A stretch of DNA of 64,000 nucleotides from JBAWWY01 sp037144355 (GTDB taxonomy: Bacteria; Bacillota; Clostridia; Peptostreptococcales; Anaerovoracaceae): contig JBAWWY010000005.1 of assembly GCA_037144355.1 (NCBI GenBank), positions 19,286-83,285 of the forward strand, given 5' to 3'. Positions within the stretch are counted from its first letter, which is position 1. Every line of letters begins with the position of its first letter. Below the pieces are notes generated by a model. It did not search any database. It was not told the DNA's origin and was given only the letters and a program-made list of their open reading frames with translations. The translations under genes and the position numbers were made by a program. Shown here in pieces: positions 15,961-25,375 of the stretch.

Positions 15961-17685
15961 GTGAAAAACTTAGGTGTTATCAAGTCAAAACTTAAAGAAA
16001 CCATTATAAAAACCAAGGGAAGTATATTTAGTTCTAAAAAGAGGATAATTATTTCTTCTATTTGTCTTCTGTTAGTAATAGCAGGAGCTTTTTTTGCGTA
16101 CAAGACAATCTGGGGAAGCAGCACTCAAGCCTCATTTACAGAAGCAACAGTGCAGAAATCAGATATACAGGTTGTTGTAAGTGGAACAGGATCTGTTGAG
16201 CCAATAAATAAATACAATATTGTGCCACTTGTGCAAGGGGATGTCGTTTCAGCAAACTTTGAAGAAGGTGACAAAGTTGCAAAAGGTCAGTTGCTTTATG
16301 AAATTAACTCGGTGGACATGCAAAACACACTTTCAAAAGCTGAAATATCTTTAGAAAAATCAATCATATCATACAACCAGACAGCAGATTCATACAAGAA
16401 CTTGTCAGTTCAATCCGATATTAAAGGCAAAGTTGGAACAGTTTATATAGCAAGAAATGACAATGTATCTCAAGGAAGCAAGATTGCCGTTGTTTATGAT
16501 GACAGCAGTTTCAATTTGAAAGTTCCTTTTAATTCAAGCGATGCGGAAAAACTTAAGAACGGACAGAAAGTCAATGTTGTAATTGACACAACTTTTGAAA
16601 CCATTACAGGAATGATTACAAAAATTTATGATTCCGCAAGAGTACTTGCTGGTTCTCAAACAGTAACGGATGTTGAAATCAGCGTTAAGAATCCGGGAGC
16701 TCTAAAGGGTGGAACATATGGGACTGTTAATGTGAACGGAATATCCTCCTATGAAGGTGGAATTCTGAATTATATAACGGAAAAGATAATTACTGCCAGT
16801 GCTTCTGGAACGGTTGACCAAGTTTACTGCACTGAGGGACAATATGTTAAACCTGGAAGTATCTTGGCTAAAATCAGCAGCGATTCGGCGGTTAACCAAT
16901 ATAAGAATGATGCGCTATCTCTGCAGGATGCACAGCTATCCTTCGCAAATACGAAAAAGCAGTTGGACAATTACAATATAACTGCACCAATCGACGGAAC
17001 AATAATAGAGAAATCCGTCAAAGCTGGAGACATAATAAATTCATCGACCAACAGCCAAACAGTTTTGGCGGTAATAGCAGACATGACAACCATGACTTTT
17101 AACCTATCGGTTGATGAACTTGATATCGCTAAAATCAAAAGAGGACAAGTTGTGGATATAACAGCTGATGCTTTGCCAGATGCAAAGTTTACAGGGGTTG
17201 TAAACAATGTTGGTATCAATGGGGTAACGTTAGATGGAGTTACTTCATATCCTGTTAAAATCATTATCAATAAACCTGTGGGGATACTACCCGGAATGAA
17301 CGTTTCAGCAAATATAGTCGTTGAATCTGCTACAGGGGTAATAAGCATACCAGTTTCAGCGGTGAACAGGGGAAATTTAGTTTATGTAAAAGACGATGGG
17401 ACGAAAAAAGCTTACGTTCCAAAGAGTAGGACTGGCGGTACAAACACCTCAATCAGCAATGCTAACTCTAATAGCAAAAGGACCACGCTTGCTATTCCAA
17501 ATGGATATATAAGTGTGGAAGTGAAGCTTGGAATTAGCGATGCTAGCTACATTGAGGTTATTAGCGGTTTGAATGAAGGAGATACTATTCTTGTTCCTGT
17601 TGAGCAGGCTGCTACTACCACAACTACAACCACCAACACAAGGCAAAATTCATTCCCCGGTAGTGGGGGCCCTCCAGGAGGTTGA
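15961..17685 (+). CDS. MacA-like periplasmic/extracellular adaptor (membrane fusion protein)
   Basis: HlyD/MacA-family adaptor of 574 residues. It has one N-terminal membrane anchor (about 24-44), then biotinyl-lipoyl-like halves (VQGDVVSANFEEGDKVAKGQLL and a second set APIDGTIIEKSVKAGD). Beta-barrel segments follow, and the C-terminus is Thr-, Ser- and Gly-rich and low-complexity (TTTTTTN, PGSGGPPGG). The barrel-hybrid organisation looks partly duplicated, making it longer than typical MacA (about 370). GTG 15961 is preceded by GAGGGGG. It is the first gene of an adaptor-ATPase-permease operon under the TTCATA repeats. In a Gram-positive it would bridge to the wall rather than to TolC. Confidence 0.87.
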   Translation: MKNLGVIKSKLKETIIKTKGSIFSSKKRIIISSICLLLVIAGAFFAYKTIWGSSTQASFTEATVQKSDIQVVVSGTGSVEPINKYNIVPLVQGDVVSANFEEGDKVAKGQLLYEINSVDMQNTLSKAEISLEKSIISYNQTADSYKNLSVQSDIKGKVGTVYIARNDNVSQGSKIAVVYDDSSFNLKVPFNSSDAEKLKNGQKVNVVIDTTFETITGMITKIYDSARVLAGSQTVTDVEISVKNPGALKGGTYGTVNVNGISSYEGGILNYITEKIITASASGTVDQVYCTEGQYVKPGSILAKISSDSAVNQYKNDALSLQDAQLSFANTKKQLDNYNITAPIDGTIIEKSVKAGDIINSSTNSQTVLAVIADMTTMTFNLSVDELDIAKIKRGQVVDITADALPDAKFTGVVNNVGINGVTLDGVTSYPVKIIINKPVGILPGMNVSANIVVESATGVISIPVSAVNRGNLVYVKDDGTKKAYVPKSRTGGTNTSISNANSNSKRTTLAIPNGYISVEVKLGISDASYIEVISGLNEGDTILVPVEQAATTTTTTTNTRQNSFPGSGGPPGG

Positions 17686-17735
17686 TGAAAATTATACATA
17701 AGAATCAACAATAAATCCTAATGAAAGGGAATGCA

Positions 17736-18419
17736 ATGGAAAAATTAGTAGAATTTAGAGATATATATAAAATCTATCAAATGGGAGAAACTATTGTAAG
17801 AGCCATTGATGGAGTTTCATTTGATATTATAAAAAAAGACATGGTTGCAATAGTGGGGCCTTCGGGATCAGGGAAGTCAACATGCATGAACATAATGGGG
17901 TGCCTGGATATTCCTACAAGTGGCTCATATTTCCTAAATGGAGAAGATGTGAGCATGTTGAAAAGCGACGAGTTGGCAGTAATTCGAAATCGCAATATCG
18001 GGTTTATATTTCAGCAGTACAATTTGATTTCAAAGTTGACCGCTCTTGAAAATGTAGAATTACCTTTAATATATGCAGGTATGCATGAAAAAGATAGAAT
18101 CGAAATAGCCCAGCATATGTTGGAAAGAGTTGGGATACCGGAGAAAAGCAGCAGTTTCCCATACCAGCTATCTGGAGGACAGCAGCAAAGAGTATCTGTG
18201 GCAAGGGCTCTGGCAGGAAATGCCCCTGTAATTCTTGCTGATGAACCTACGGGAGCTCTGGATTCTAAAACGGGTAAGGAAATTCTGGAATTTTTACAGA
18301 AGCTGAATGAAGAGGGAAATACAATAATTTTAATAACCCATGATTTAAATATTGCCCAAAGAGCAAAAAGGATAATCACCTTGTCCGATGGGAAAATAGT
18401 TGAGGATTTTAGGAATTAA
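17736..18419 (+). CDS. MacB/LolD-type ABC transporter ATP-binding protein
   Basis: ATPase of 227 residues with Walker A GPSGSGKST, Q-loop FIFQQYNL, signature LSGGQQQRV, Walker B VILADEPTGALDS and the switch His in LITHD. These are the features of the MacB/LolD/FtsE group that drives mechanotransmission exporters. ATG 17736 is chosen over ATG 17721 because AAGGGA lies between them and nothing resembling a ribosome site precedes the first. It is followed after 20 bp by its permease. The substrate is unknown: antimicrobial peptide, lipid or a secreted peptide are all possible. Confidence 0.92.
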   Translation: MEKLVEFRDIYKIYQMGETIVRAIDGVSFDIIKKDMVAIVGPSGSGKSTCMNIMGCLDIPTSGSYFLNGEDVSMLKSDELAVIRNRNIGFIFQQYNLISKLTALENVELPLIYAGMHEKDRIEIAQHMLERVGIPEKSSSFPYQLSGGQQQRVSVARALAGNAPVILADEPTGALDSKTGKEILEFLQKLNEEGNTIILITHDLNIAQRAKRIITLSDGKIVEDFRN

Positions 18420-18439
18420 CTTGGAAGGGAGAAGAACCC

Positions 18440-19621
18440 ATGAATTTCAAACAGTCTTTTATTCTTGCAATAAAGAGTATCAAGGGAAGCAAGCTTAGGT
18501 CTTTTCTCACAATGCTGGGTATAATCATTGGAGTTGCTTCAGTAATAATTCTCGTTAGCCTAATTGATGGAATGTCAAAGGATATGGAAGCCAGCTTTGC
18601 CAAAATGGGTACTAACTTGATCAGTGTCAATGTAATGGGAAGAGGAACAAACCGTTCTGTTTCCATAAATCAAATAGAGACAATGATGACTGAGAATCAG
18701 GATACCTTAGCATCATATTCACCAGTAATCAACGTAAACAGCGCAATAGTTAAATATGAGACTAAAAGTGTAGACACAACGACTATAACTGGAACAAATG
18801 AAAATTATAATGAGATTAAAAATATTAATTTGAGTAGTGGAAGATATATTGAATATATTGATGTTTCCAGGCTAAACAAGATTTGCGTCGTTGGTAGCTA
18901 TATTGTTACAAAGTTCTTCCCTGGAGCAAATCCAATAGGGCAGACAATTAAAATAAATGGAAACGCCTTTAAAATAGTTGGAGTAGCAGAAGTGGCTGAA
19001 GATTCCACCGCAAGTTCCAATGATGACAAGATTTATATACCATATACAATGGCCATGAGAATCTCGGGGAAGGGAACGATAGGATCCTATTCCTTTAGCG
19101 CAGTAAACAAGGATACAATCGATCAAGCTATGGCTGCAATCAACAAGCTTATGCTATCGGTATTCGGTAATGAAAATGCATACAGGGTATTTAACCAGGC
19201 TTCAATGATTGCAAGCGTCAATAGTCTGACTAGCACGTTGTCACTTGTATTAGTTGGAATAGCTGCAATTTCATTAGTAGTAGGCGGAATTGGAATCATG
19301 AATATAATGCTTGTCTCTGTAATTGAAAGAACGAAAGAAATTGGTATTAGAAAATCGCTAGGGGCAAAGAGAAAAGATATAATGCGGCAGTTCGTAATCG
19401 AGGCGGCGACTACCAGTTCAGTGGGAGGAATAATTGGCATCATTGTGGGAATTGGTGTGGCATATTTGGCTGGCGGGCTAATCGGGCTTACAGTCGCACC
19501 CTCCTTTATGGCAGTTTTCATAGCTTTCAGTGTTTCGGTACTAATAGGAATTATTTTCGGATACTGGCCAGCCAGCAAAGCAGCAAACATGAACCCAATC
19601 GATGCGCTTAAATATGATTGA
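18440..19621 (+). CDS. MacB-type ABC transporter permease
   Basis: Permease of 393 residues with FtsX topology. TM1 is about 20-40, a large extracellular MacB-PCD domain spans about 45-265, and three TM helices follow (about 270-300, 325-350, 355-380). The cytosolic coupling element ERTKEIGIRKSLGAKRKDI is the family hallmark. It ends in PIDALKYD, as usual. ATG 18440 follows GGAAGGGAG. Together with the adaptor and ATPase it forms a complete tripartite exporter. Confidence 0.92.
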   Translation: MNFKQSFILAIKSIKGSKLRSFLTMLGIIIGVASVIILVSLIDGMSKDMEASFAKMGTNLISVNVMGRGTNRSVSINQIETMMTENQDTLASYSPVINVNSAIVKYETKSVDTTTITGTNENYNEIKNINLSSGRYIEYIDVSRLNKICVVGSYIVTKFFPGANPIGQTIKINGNAFKIVGVAEVAEDSTASSNDDKIYIPYTMAMRISGKGTIGSYSFSAVNKDTIDQAMAAINKLMLSVFGNENAYRVFNQASMIASVNSLTSTLSLVLVGIAAISLVVGGIGIMNIMLVSVIERTKEIGIRKSLGAKRKDIMRQFVIEAATTSSVGGIIGIIVGIGVAYLAGGLIGLTVAPSFMAVFIAFSVSVLIGIIFGYWPASKAANMNPIDALKYD

Positions 19622-19690
19622 TGCTTAAAACATCAATCAATTAAAAAGCTTGAAAAGCATAAAATAAATTCACGAATCGGAGGGAATAAT

Positions 19691-21586
19691 ATGAAAAAAA
19701 TAGCAGCGGCACTAACAATTGCCATAATGATTCTCGGCGGCAGCTCAGGATGGTTATTCAATAGCAATATCTCTTATGCCAGTTCTTATACAGATAATAC
19801 TGGAGAATTGCTTTCAGCGATGGGTATTATCAGTGGCGATTCATCTGGCAATATGAATCTGAACAGCGTCTTGACCAGAAGCGCGTTTTCAAAAATGATT
19901 GTCATGGCATCCACATATAAGGACCAGGTGGCAACAAATACACTATCGTCGATTTTTATAGACGTTTCATATTCCCATTGGGCGGCGCCTTATGTAAAAG
20001 TAGCGGTTTCAAATGGCATCCTTTCAGGTTTTAGCGATGGTAGCTTCAAGCCAGATAACGGTATAACTTATGAACAGGCAATAAACAGCTCGTTAAAACT
20101 ACTTGGATATATTGGATCAGATTTCAAGGGAGGCTCTTTCCCATATGCCCAGATAAATATGGCGGCATCGGTTGGATTGACTTCCGGAATGAATTCCGGT
20201 GTAGGCCAAACGCTAACAAGACAAGATGGGGTAGCATTGATAACCAACCTATTAAACTGCAAGTTAAAGGATGGAAGCAAGACCTATGGGGAATCTTTAG
20301 GATATAAACTCAATAGCAGTGGCCTTATCGATTATGCTTCGGCTATTTCAGCAAATATGAAGGGCCCTATTACGGTAACATCTTCTTTATGGTATGAAGG
20401 CCTTGGGCTTGATGCATCAACGGTTAATGTTTATAGGGATGGCTCCAGGTCATCAATGGGAAGCATATTGACATTCGATGTTGCTTATTATTCCAAGCCG
20501 ACTAATACAGTTTGGGCTTATAGCAAGAAAGTTTCAGGAATTTATGAAAAGGCATTGCCAAATCAGGATGCACCTTCTTCAATAGCAATATCGGGAAATA
20601 CTTATCAGATTGGCTCTGCGGCAGCATATTCCAGCCTTTCATCGGTTGGTACGCTTAAGCCAGGGAACTCGATTACTATTTTGCTAGACAAGGATGGGAA
20701 CATTGCTGATGCACTATCTTCAGATTTGGTAAGCTCTGAAGCCACCCTATATATTACTGAAATTGGATCAAAAATATTCCAAAACTCGGATAATGAAAAT
20801 TATTCATCCGATTATATTAAGGGAGTTACAACAGATGGTTCATCGCAAACCTACGCTATAACAAACAACTCCGCATATGAAGTTGGGGATGTTGTAACAG
20901 TGGGGGTGGAAGATGGTTCCATGAATGTCTCAATTGTTTCGGGCTCTTCCTCGGGAATTTACGGAATTGTAGACTCAGACTTGATGACAGTTGGAAGCAG
21001 CGCAATCTCTGCAAGCGCTTCAATCTTAGATACATATAAAGGGGCTTACGCTACAGTATCACCCCAAAGACTAGACGGGCTTACATTGGATTCGAGCAAA
21101 GTGCTCTATTATAAAGCGGAAAACGGAAAAATAACCCAGATGGTTCTAAATAATGCGACTGGAGATGCAGCGGATTATGGTATTGTATTGTCATCCATAG
21201 TAAACCAAAGCGGCATGACATCAAGTGGCAAGTATACATATATCATTGATGGATTATCAGCATCGTTGAATACCTCAAATCTTACCTACAATGTCTCAAA
21301 TGGACCTGCGGCTTTCTATATAAGCAGTGGAACATTGAAAAGCATGAGGAACATCACGGCGTTGAGAGGCAACAATATAACAAATGTCACACAAAGCAGC
21401 TTGTATTATACAGTAAAAATATTCAAATTCGCCGATGATGTATCTGTTTATAAAAAAATTGGGAATGTTTATGCATACTCAAACACGAGTGAGATGCTCA
21501 TTGCCGAAAAGGCAGGAAAAGCAATTTCATATTACTATGACAACCTTCCTGAAAATGGAGGAAGAATTAGAATTATAATATTTTAA
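19691..21586 (+). CDS. SLH-domain surface protein
   Basis: Exported protein of 631 residues. The signal peptide is about 1-30. About three S-layer homology repeats (35-195) include FIDVSYSHWAAPYV and GILSGFSDGSFKPDNGITYEQA, which bind secondary cell-wall polymer. The remaining 430 residues are Ser-, Tyr- and Asn-rich beta-type sequence with no recognised domain. ATG 19691 has CGGAGGG. It starts 69 bp after the exporter permease in the same direction with no terminator seen between, so it may belong to the regulated operon. Role unknown. Confidence 0.82.
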   Translation: MKKIAAALTIAIMILGGSSGWLFNSNISYASSYTDNTGELLSAMGIISGDSSGNMNLNSVLTRSAFSKMIVMASTYKDQVATNTLSSIFIDVSYSHWAAPYVKVAVSNGILSGFSDGSFKPDNGITYEQAINSSLKLLGYIGSDFKGGSFPYAQINMAASVGLTSGMNSGVGQTLTRQDGVALITNLLNCKLKDGSKTYGESLGYKLNSSGLIDYASAISANMKGPITVTSSLWYEGLGLDASTVNVYRDGSRSSMGSILTFDVAYYSKPTNTVWAYSKKVSGIYEKALPNQDAPSSIAISGNTYQIGSAAAYSSLSSVGTLKPGNSITILLDKDGNIADALSSDLVSSEATLYITEIGSKIFQNSDNENYSSDYIKGVTTDGSSQTYAITNNSAYEVGDVVTVGVEDGSMNVSIVSGSSSGIYGIVDSDLMTVGSSAISASASILDTYKGAYATVSPQRLDGLTLDSSKVLYYKAENGKITQMVLNNATGDAADYGIVLSSIVNQSGMTSSGKYTYIIDGLSASLNTSNLTYNVSNGPAAFYISSGTLKSMRNITALRGNNITNVTQSSLYYTVKIFKFADDVSVYKKIGNVYAYSNTSEMLIAEKAGKAISYYYDNLPENGGRIRIIIF

Positions 21587-21680
21587 TCCCATTATTTATA
21601 TATATTGAAATCGAAAAATAGATGAAGTAAACTTAAGCAAGATCGACGAAGTAAATCATAATTTTAATAGGAGGTATTTA

Positions 21681-23066
21681 ATGATCAAAAATTTCGTCTT
21701 AGACACAAATGTTCTTGTGCATTCGCCAAATTCAATATATACATTCGAAGATAACAATGTTATTCTCCCAATCATATGTCTGGAAGAGTTGGATAATTTA
21801 AAAAACAAGGAAGGACTAGTTGGTTTTCAAGCAAGAAACGCATTAAGAGAAATCAATAAGGTTCGGGAGTTTGGCAATATTCACATGGGAGTTGACTTGC
21901 CTGGCGGTGGAACATTCAGAATAGAATTAAACCATTTGGATGTGGACAATTTGCCTAATGGCCTAGATTTTAATAAAAATGACAATAAAATAATTGCAAT
22001 TGTGAATAATATAAAATTATCCGATTTGAATACTCCAACAATATTAGTGACTAAGGATCTTTGTGTTGCTATAAAAGCAGAGTCGTTAGATCTCGCTGTG
22101 CAAGATTATCAAAACGATAAAATCAACACTGACGACATATATAAGGGGTTCAGGGAAGTTTCCATGTTATCCTCCGATATGGATAAAATATATAGGGGTG
22201 GGTTAAACCTTCCAGAAGAATATGCGGGTGAGGTATTCCCAAACGAATTTTTCTGTATTAACAGCATTGATTCGCAAAATCACAAGGCAATTGCAAAATA
22301 CGATGGAGAAAAAATAGTGCCTTTAAAATATGACAATGAGGACGTATGGGGATTAATTCCAAGAAATAAAGAACAAAGAATGGCCCTTGAACTGCTTATG
22401 GATGACTCAATTAGCCTAGTTACATTATCGGGGGCGGCAGGAACCGGTAAGACTATAGTTGCAGTTGCAACAGCTCTTCAAAAAGTAGTAGAGCTTGGTT
22501 TGTATGATAAAATTGTGTTCGTCAAGCCAGTTGTTCCTGCGGGACAAGATATTGGATTCCTACCAGGTTCAGAGACGGAAAAATTATCTGTATGGATGCA
22601 GTCATTTTATGATGCTGCGGAAAATCTTTCATCAATGCAAATGCAAAAAAAACCTATAACAGATAGGCTGATTAGGAAAGATGGAAAGAAAGGTTTTAAT
22701 GAAAAGCCAACGGCATCTGTTGATATATTTCTAGAAGGATTAATCGATGCAAAAGTTTTAGAAACTAAAACTTTGAATTACATGAGAGGAAGAACTCTAT
22801 CAAGAGCAATAATAATTCTTGACGAAAGTCAGCAATTACCACCAGCACTAGTTAAGCTAATGTTGACTCGAGCTGGCAATGATTCAAAGTTTATTATGCT
22901 TGGGGACCCGTCAAACAATCAGATAGATTCAACGTATTTGGATTCTAAGTCAAATGGTCTTGTTTATGCCATCGAGAAGATGAAAAACAGTAAATTGACA
23001 GCGCATATCACTTTGGAAGAGGTTGAAAGATCTCCACTGGCAGCACTTGCATCAGAAATGTTGTAA
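21681..23066 (+). CDS. PIN domain-PhoH ATPase fusion
   Basis: Protein of 461 residues. The PIN-type nuclease domain (about 1-150) begins NFVLDTNVLVH and includes CLEELD and NDNKI acidic positions. The PhoH ATPase domain (about 220-461) has Walker A SGAAGTGKT and Walker B AIIILDESQ, then RAGNDSKFIMLGDPSN. The architecture matches the YlaK/PhoH2 type, which links RNA cleavage with helicase-like activity. ATG 21681 has AGGAGGT. It stands alone, followed by a terminator at 23133. The PhoH name does not imply phosphate control, and no Pho-type repeats were noticed in front of it. Confidence 0.9.
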   Translation: MIKNFVLDTNVLVHSPNSIYTFEDNNVILPIICLEELDNLKNKEGLVGFQARNALREINKVREFGNIHMGVDLPGGGTFRIELNHLDVDNLPNGLDFNKNDNKIIAIVNNIKLSDLNTPTILVTKDLCVAIKAESLDLAVQDYQNDKINTDDIYKGFREVSMLSSDMDKIYRGGLNLPEEYAGEVFPNEFFCINSIDSQNHKAIAKYDGEKIVPLKYDNEDVWGLIPRNKEQRMALELLMDDSISLVTLSGAAGTGKTIVAVATALQKVVELGLYDKIVFVKPVVPAGQDIGFLPGSETEKLSVWMQSFYDAAENLSSMQMQKKPITDRLIRKDGKKGFNEKPTASVDIFLEGLIDAKVLETKTLNYMRGRTLSRAIIILDESQQLPPALVKLMLTRAGNDSKFIMLGDPSNNQIDSTYLDSKSNGLVYAIEKMKNSKLTAHITLEEVERSPLAALASEML

Positions 23067-23132
23067 AAAATAATTCAACAAGAAATACTTTTCAACGATG
23101 TTCAAGTAGAAAAATAATTTTCATGACCATTT

Positions 23133-23172
23133 AAAGAGACTTCTGAGGCAAAAGCTTCTGGAGTCTCTTTTG
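23133..23172 (+). terminator. Rho-independent terminator after the PIN-PhoH gene
   Basis: AAAGAGACT (23133-23141) pairs with AGTCTCTTT (23162-23170) and continues into a T-rich tail. Confidence 0.65.
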
Positions 23173-23177
23173 CTATT

Positions 23178-23220
23178 TTAAACACTGATTGATTATTGAT
23201 TGGAAATATGAGATTATAAA
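23178..23220 (+). promoter_or_regulatory. Weak 11-bp-phased repeats and -10 before the phoP-like gene
   Basis: TTAAAC (23178), TTGATT (23189) and TTGGAA (23200) share only a TT at 11-bp intervals, then 9 bp, then TATAAA (23215-23220). The geometry matches the other three promoters, but the hexamers are poorly conserved. Confidence 0.35.
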
Positions 23221-23275
23221 TGCGTGGGAATCTCCAGAAACTTCAGGATATAAAGATTCCCAAATGGGGGAGACA

Positions 23276-23968
23276 ATGGACAAACTGAAAGCGCTCGTGG
23301 TAGATGATGAAATCAATATCCAGGAATTAATAAAATATAATTTGGAGGAAAATGACTTCGAGGTTACATGTGTTGACAATGGAACTGAAGTTATTGATAT
23401 TTGCAACTCCAAAAGCTTCGATATAATTATTTTAGATTTGATGCTTCCAGGCAAGAATGGTTTGGACGTATGTCGGGAGTTGAGGCTTCTAGGATACAAT
23501 ACGCCAATTATTATTTTAACAGCGAAAACAGATGAAATAGATAAAATAATTGGTTTGGAATTTGGAGCTGACGATTATGTTACAAAACCTTTTAGTGTTA
23601 GAGAACTCATGGCGAGAATAAGAGCCGTCCTGAGGAGAACTGACCAAAAGCCCTCGGCCGTAAACGAAGAAGAGAATAGCAACATAATAATATTGGGGAA
23701 ACTTCAAATCAACAAGGATAGCCACGAAGTGCATATGGGTAAAAAAATAGTGGAACTTACTCTGAAGGAATATGAACTTTTACTCACATTAGTCAGCAAC
23801 AAGGGACGAGTACTAACCCGGGACCGCCTACTAGAATTGGTTTGGGGTTACGAGTACGAGGGAGAAACAAGGACAGTGGATGTTCACATAAGATACTTGA
23901 GAAAGAAACTTGGGGATAATGAAGATATAATCCAAACCATTCGGGGTGTTGGATACAAAGTTAAATAG
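23276..23968 (+). CDS. phoP: PhoP/PhoB-type response regulator
   Basis: OmpR-family regulator of 230 residues. The receiver shows VVDDE, phosphoacceptor Asp54 in ILDLMLPG and Lys in VTKPFSV; the winged helix contains LTLKEYELL, LTRDRLLELVWGYEYEGETRTVDVHI and IRGVGYKVK. ATG 23276 lies just after GGGGGAG, while the frame extends upstream to 23189 without a site; the 30 extra residues do not look like a receiver start. It is 10 bp upstream of its kinase gene and upstream of pstS, whose promoter carries Pho-box-like repeats, so a phosphate-responsive role is likely though inferred from context. Confidence 0.85.
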   Translation: MDKLKALVVDDEINIQELIKYNLEENDFEVTCVDNGTEVIDICNSKSFDIIILDLMLPGKNGLDVCRELRLLGYNTPIIILTAKTDEIDKIIGLEFGADDYVTKPFSVRELMARIRAVLRRTDQKPSAVNEEENSNIIILGKLQINKDSHEVHMGKKIVELTLKEYELLLTLVSNKGRVLTRDRLLELVWGYEYEGETRTVDVHIRYLRKKLGDNEDIIQTIRGVGYKVK

Positions 23969-23978
23969 GGAAAATAAA

Positions 23979-25274
23979 ATGGAAAAAAGAATATTCATTT
24001 TTACGGTAATGATTGTTTTAGTTAGCAGTCTTGTATCAAGTCTAACATTGCTGTCTTTAAACAAGATAAATTATCAAAAGGAAATGGAAGATAAACTTAC
24101 AGGTTACTGCAAGATAATCAATCGGGTTGTGGAAAATGAGCTGAAACTTGCCAAGACTCCTGATTATATCAAGTTGGCATTGGATTTCTCGAAGGATATT
24201 TCGGGAAGGATCACATTTATTGACGCTACGGGGAAAGTTATTGCAGATTCGTCCATAGCATTTGACCAATTGTACAAGCTTGAGAACCATGCAAATCGTC
24301 AAGAAGTAAAACAAGCTCTTCAAAATGGAATTGGCATAAGCCTGAGAAAAAGCGATACGTTGGGGCAAGACTATCTTTACGTAGCGATGCCTTTCAAATA
24401 TAACAAACAAATATATGGAGTTACCAGAATAGCTTTCGAAGCTACGGTAATTAATAAAATGGATGCGGCATTTATTAAGATTATTTTAATTTCGCTTCTG
24501 CTTGGTCTAATAATCGGCGGCATATTTAGCTACTACTACTCTATATGGATCACTCGCCCGATAAATAAAAAGGGCAAGGAATTGGAAAATATAAGAAAAG
24601 AATTTGTTGCCAATGTATCCCACGAATTAAAGACACCTTTGACTTCGATTTCCGGGTATATTGAAACGCTTCAAAGCGGAGCCATAGATAAACCAGAGGT
24701 CAGAGATAAATTTCTTGATATAATCGCCATTGAAACATCAAGGCTTAATAGATTGATTGAAGACCTGTTGATAATTTCAGACATTGAAAGTGGAAGAGTT
24801 GCCAAAACACCCGAAAGGATAAATGTAAAAGAGAGCATTAACGATACGATAGAGTTTCTTCACAATATTGCTGAAAGCAAGAAAATAAAGCTTGCTACAA
24901 GTTTTGAAGATGGGGATATCTATATCAACGGAAGTCATGACAGATTCAAACAAATGATGATCAACCTACTAGAGAATGCAATCAAATATTCCAATGAAAA
25001 CACAAAAGTTGAGATTGACCTTTATTGTTTGAGAGACATGGTAGTCATCAAGGTAAAGGATGAAGGCATTGGGATTGCAAAAGAACATATACCGAGATTA
25101 TTCGAGAGGTTCTACAGGGTAGACAAGTCAAGATCCCAGAAAGTAGGGGGAACTGGACTTGGACTTGCCATAGTAAAACACATTGTTTTCCTATTTGAGG
25201 GAGAAATCAACGTGAAGAGCATGGAAGGAATAGGCTCTACTTTCACAGTTACCATACCGCGAGAAAAATTATAA
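23979..25274 (+). CDS. phoR: PhoR-like sensor histidine kinase
   Basis: Kinase of 431 residues. It has TM1 (about 4-24), an extracellular loop of about 140 residues (SGRITFIDATGKVIADS resembles PAS-like/dCache sensors) and TM2 (about 165-188). HisKA follows with His215 in NVSHELKTPLTSI. The catalytic domain has the N box NLLENAIKYS, DEGIGI, FERFYRVDKSRSQKVGGTGLGLAI; the DKSRS-GGTGLGLAI pattern is typical of PhoR/WalK-type kinases. ATG 23979 follows TAGGG, 10 bp after the regulator. No cytoplasmic PAS domain is present, unlike B. subtilis PhoR. Confidence 0.85.
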   Translation: MEKRIFIFTVMIVLVSSLVSSLTLLSLNKINYQKEMEDKLTGYCKIINRVVENELKLAKTPDYIKLALDFSKDISGRITFIDATGKVIADSSIAFDQLYKLENHANRQEVKQALQNGIGISLRKSDTLGQDYLYVAMPFKYNKQIYGVTRIAFEATVINKMDAAFIKIILISLLLGLIIGGIFSYYYSIWITRPINKKGKELENIRKEFVANVSHELKTPLTSISGYIETLQSGAIDKPEVRDKFLDIIAIETSRLNRLIEDLLIISDIESGRVAKTPERINVKESINDTIEFLHNIAESKKIKLATSFEDGDIYINGSHDRFKQMMINLLENAIKYSNENTKVEIDLYCLRDMVVIKVKDEGIGIAKEHIPRLFERFYRVDKSRSQKVGGTGLGLAIVKHIVFLFEGEINVKSMEGIGSTFTVTIPREKL

Positions 25275-25277
25275 TAT

Positions 25278-25331
25278 TTAACCTAAAATTTACATTGCTT
25301 TAATGTGAAGTTAACTTTATCAAAATATAAT
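25278..25331 (+). promoter_or_regulatory. Pho-box-like promoter of pstS
   Basis: Four hexamers TTAACC (25278), TTTACA (25289), TTAATG (25300) and TTAACT (25311) recur every 11 bp. Nine bp after the last is a perfect TATAAT (25326-25331). The pattern matches known PhoP/PhoB tandem sites (TT-A-C-A type with 11-bp period). Confidence 0.78.
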
Positions 25332-25375
25332 GAACTTGAATCAAAAGGCAAATCAAAAATTATATGGAGGATATT

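Noticed and set aside
21681..23066. PhoH protein as part of the phosphate regulon
   Set aside because: It is separated by a terminator from the phoP-like gene and no Pho-type repeats were noticed before it; the name alone is not evidence.
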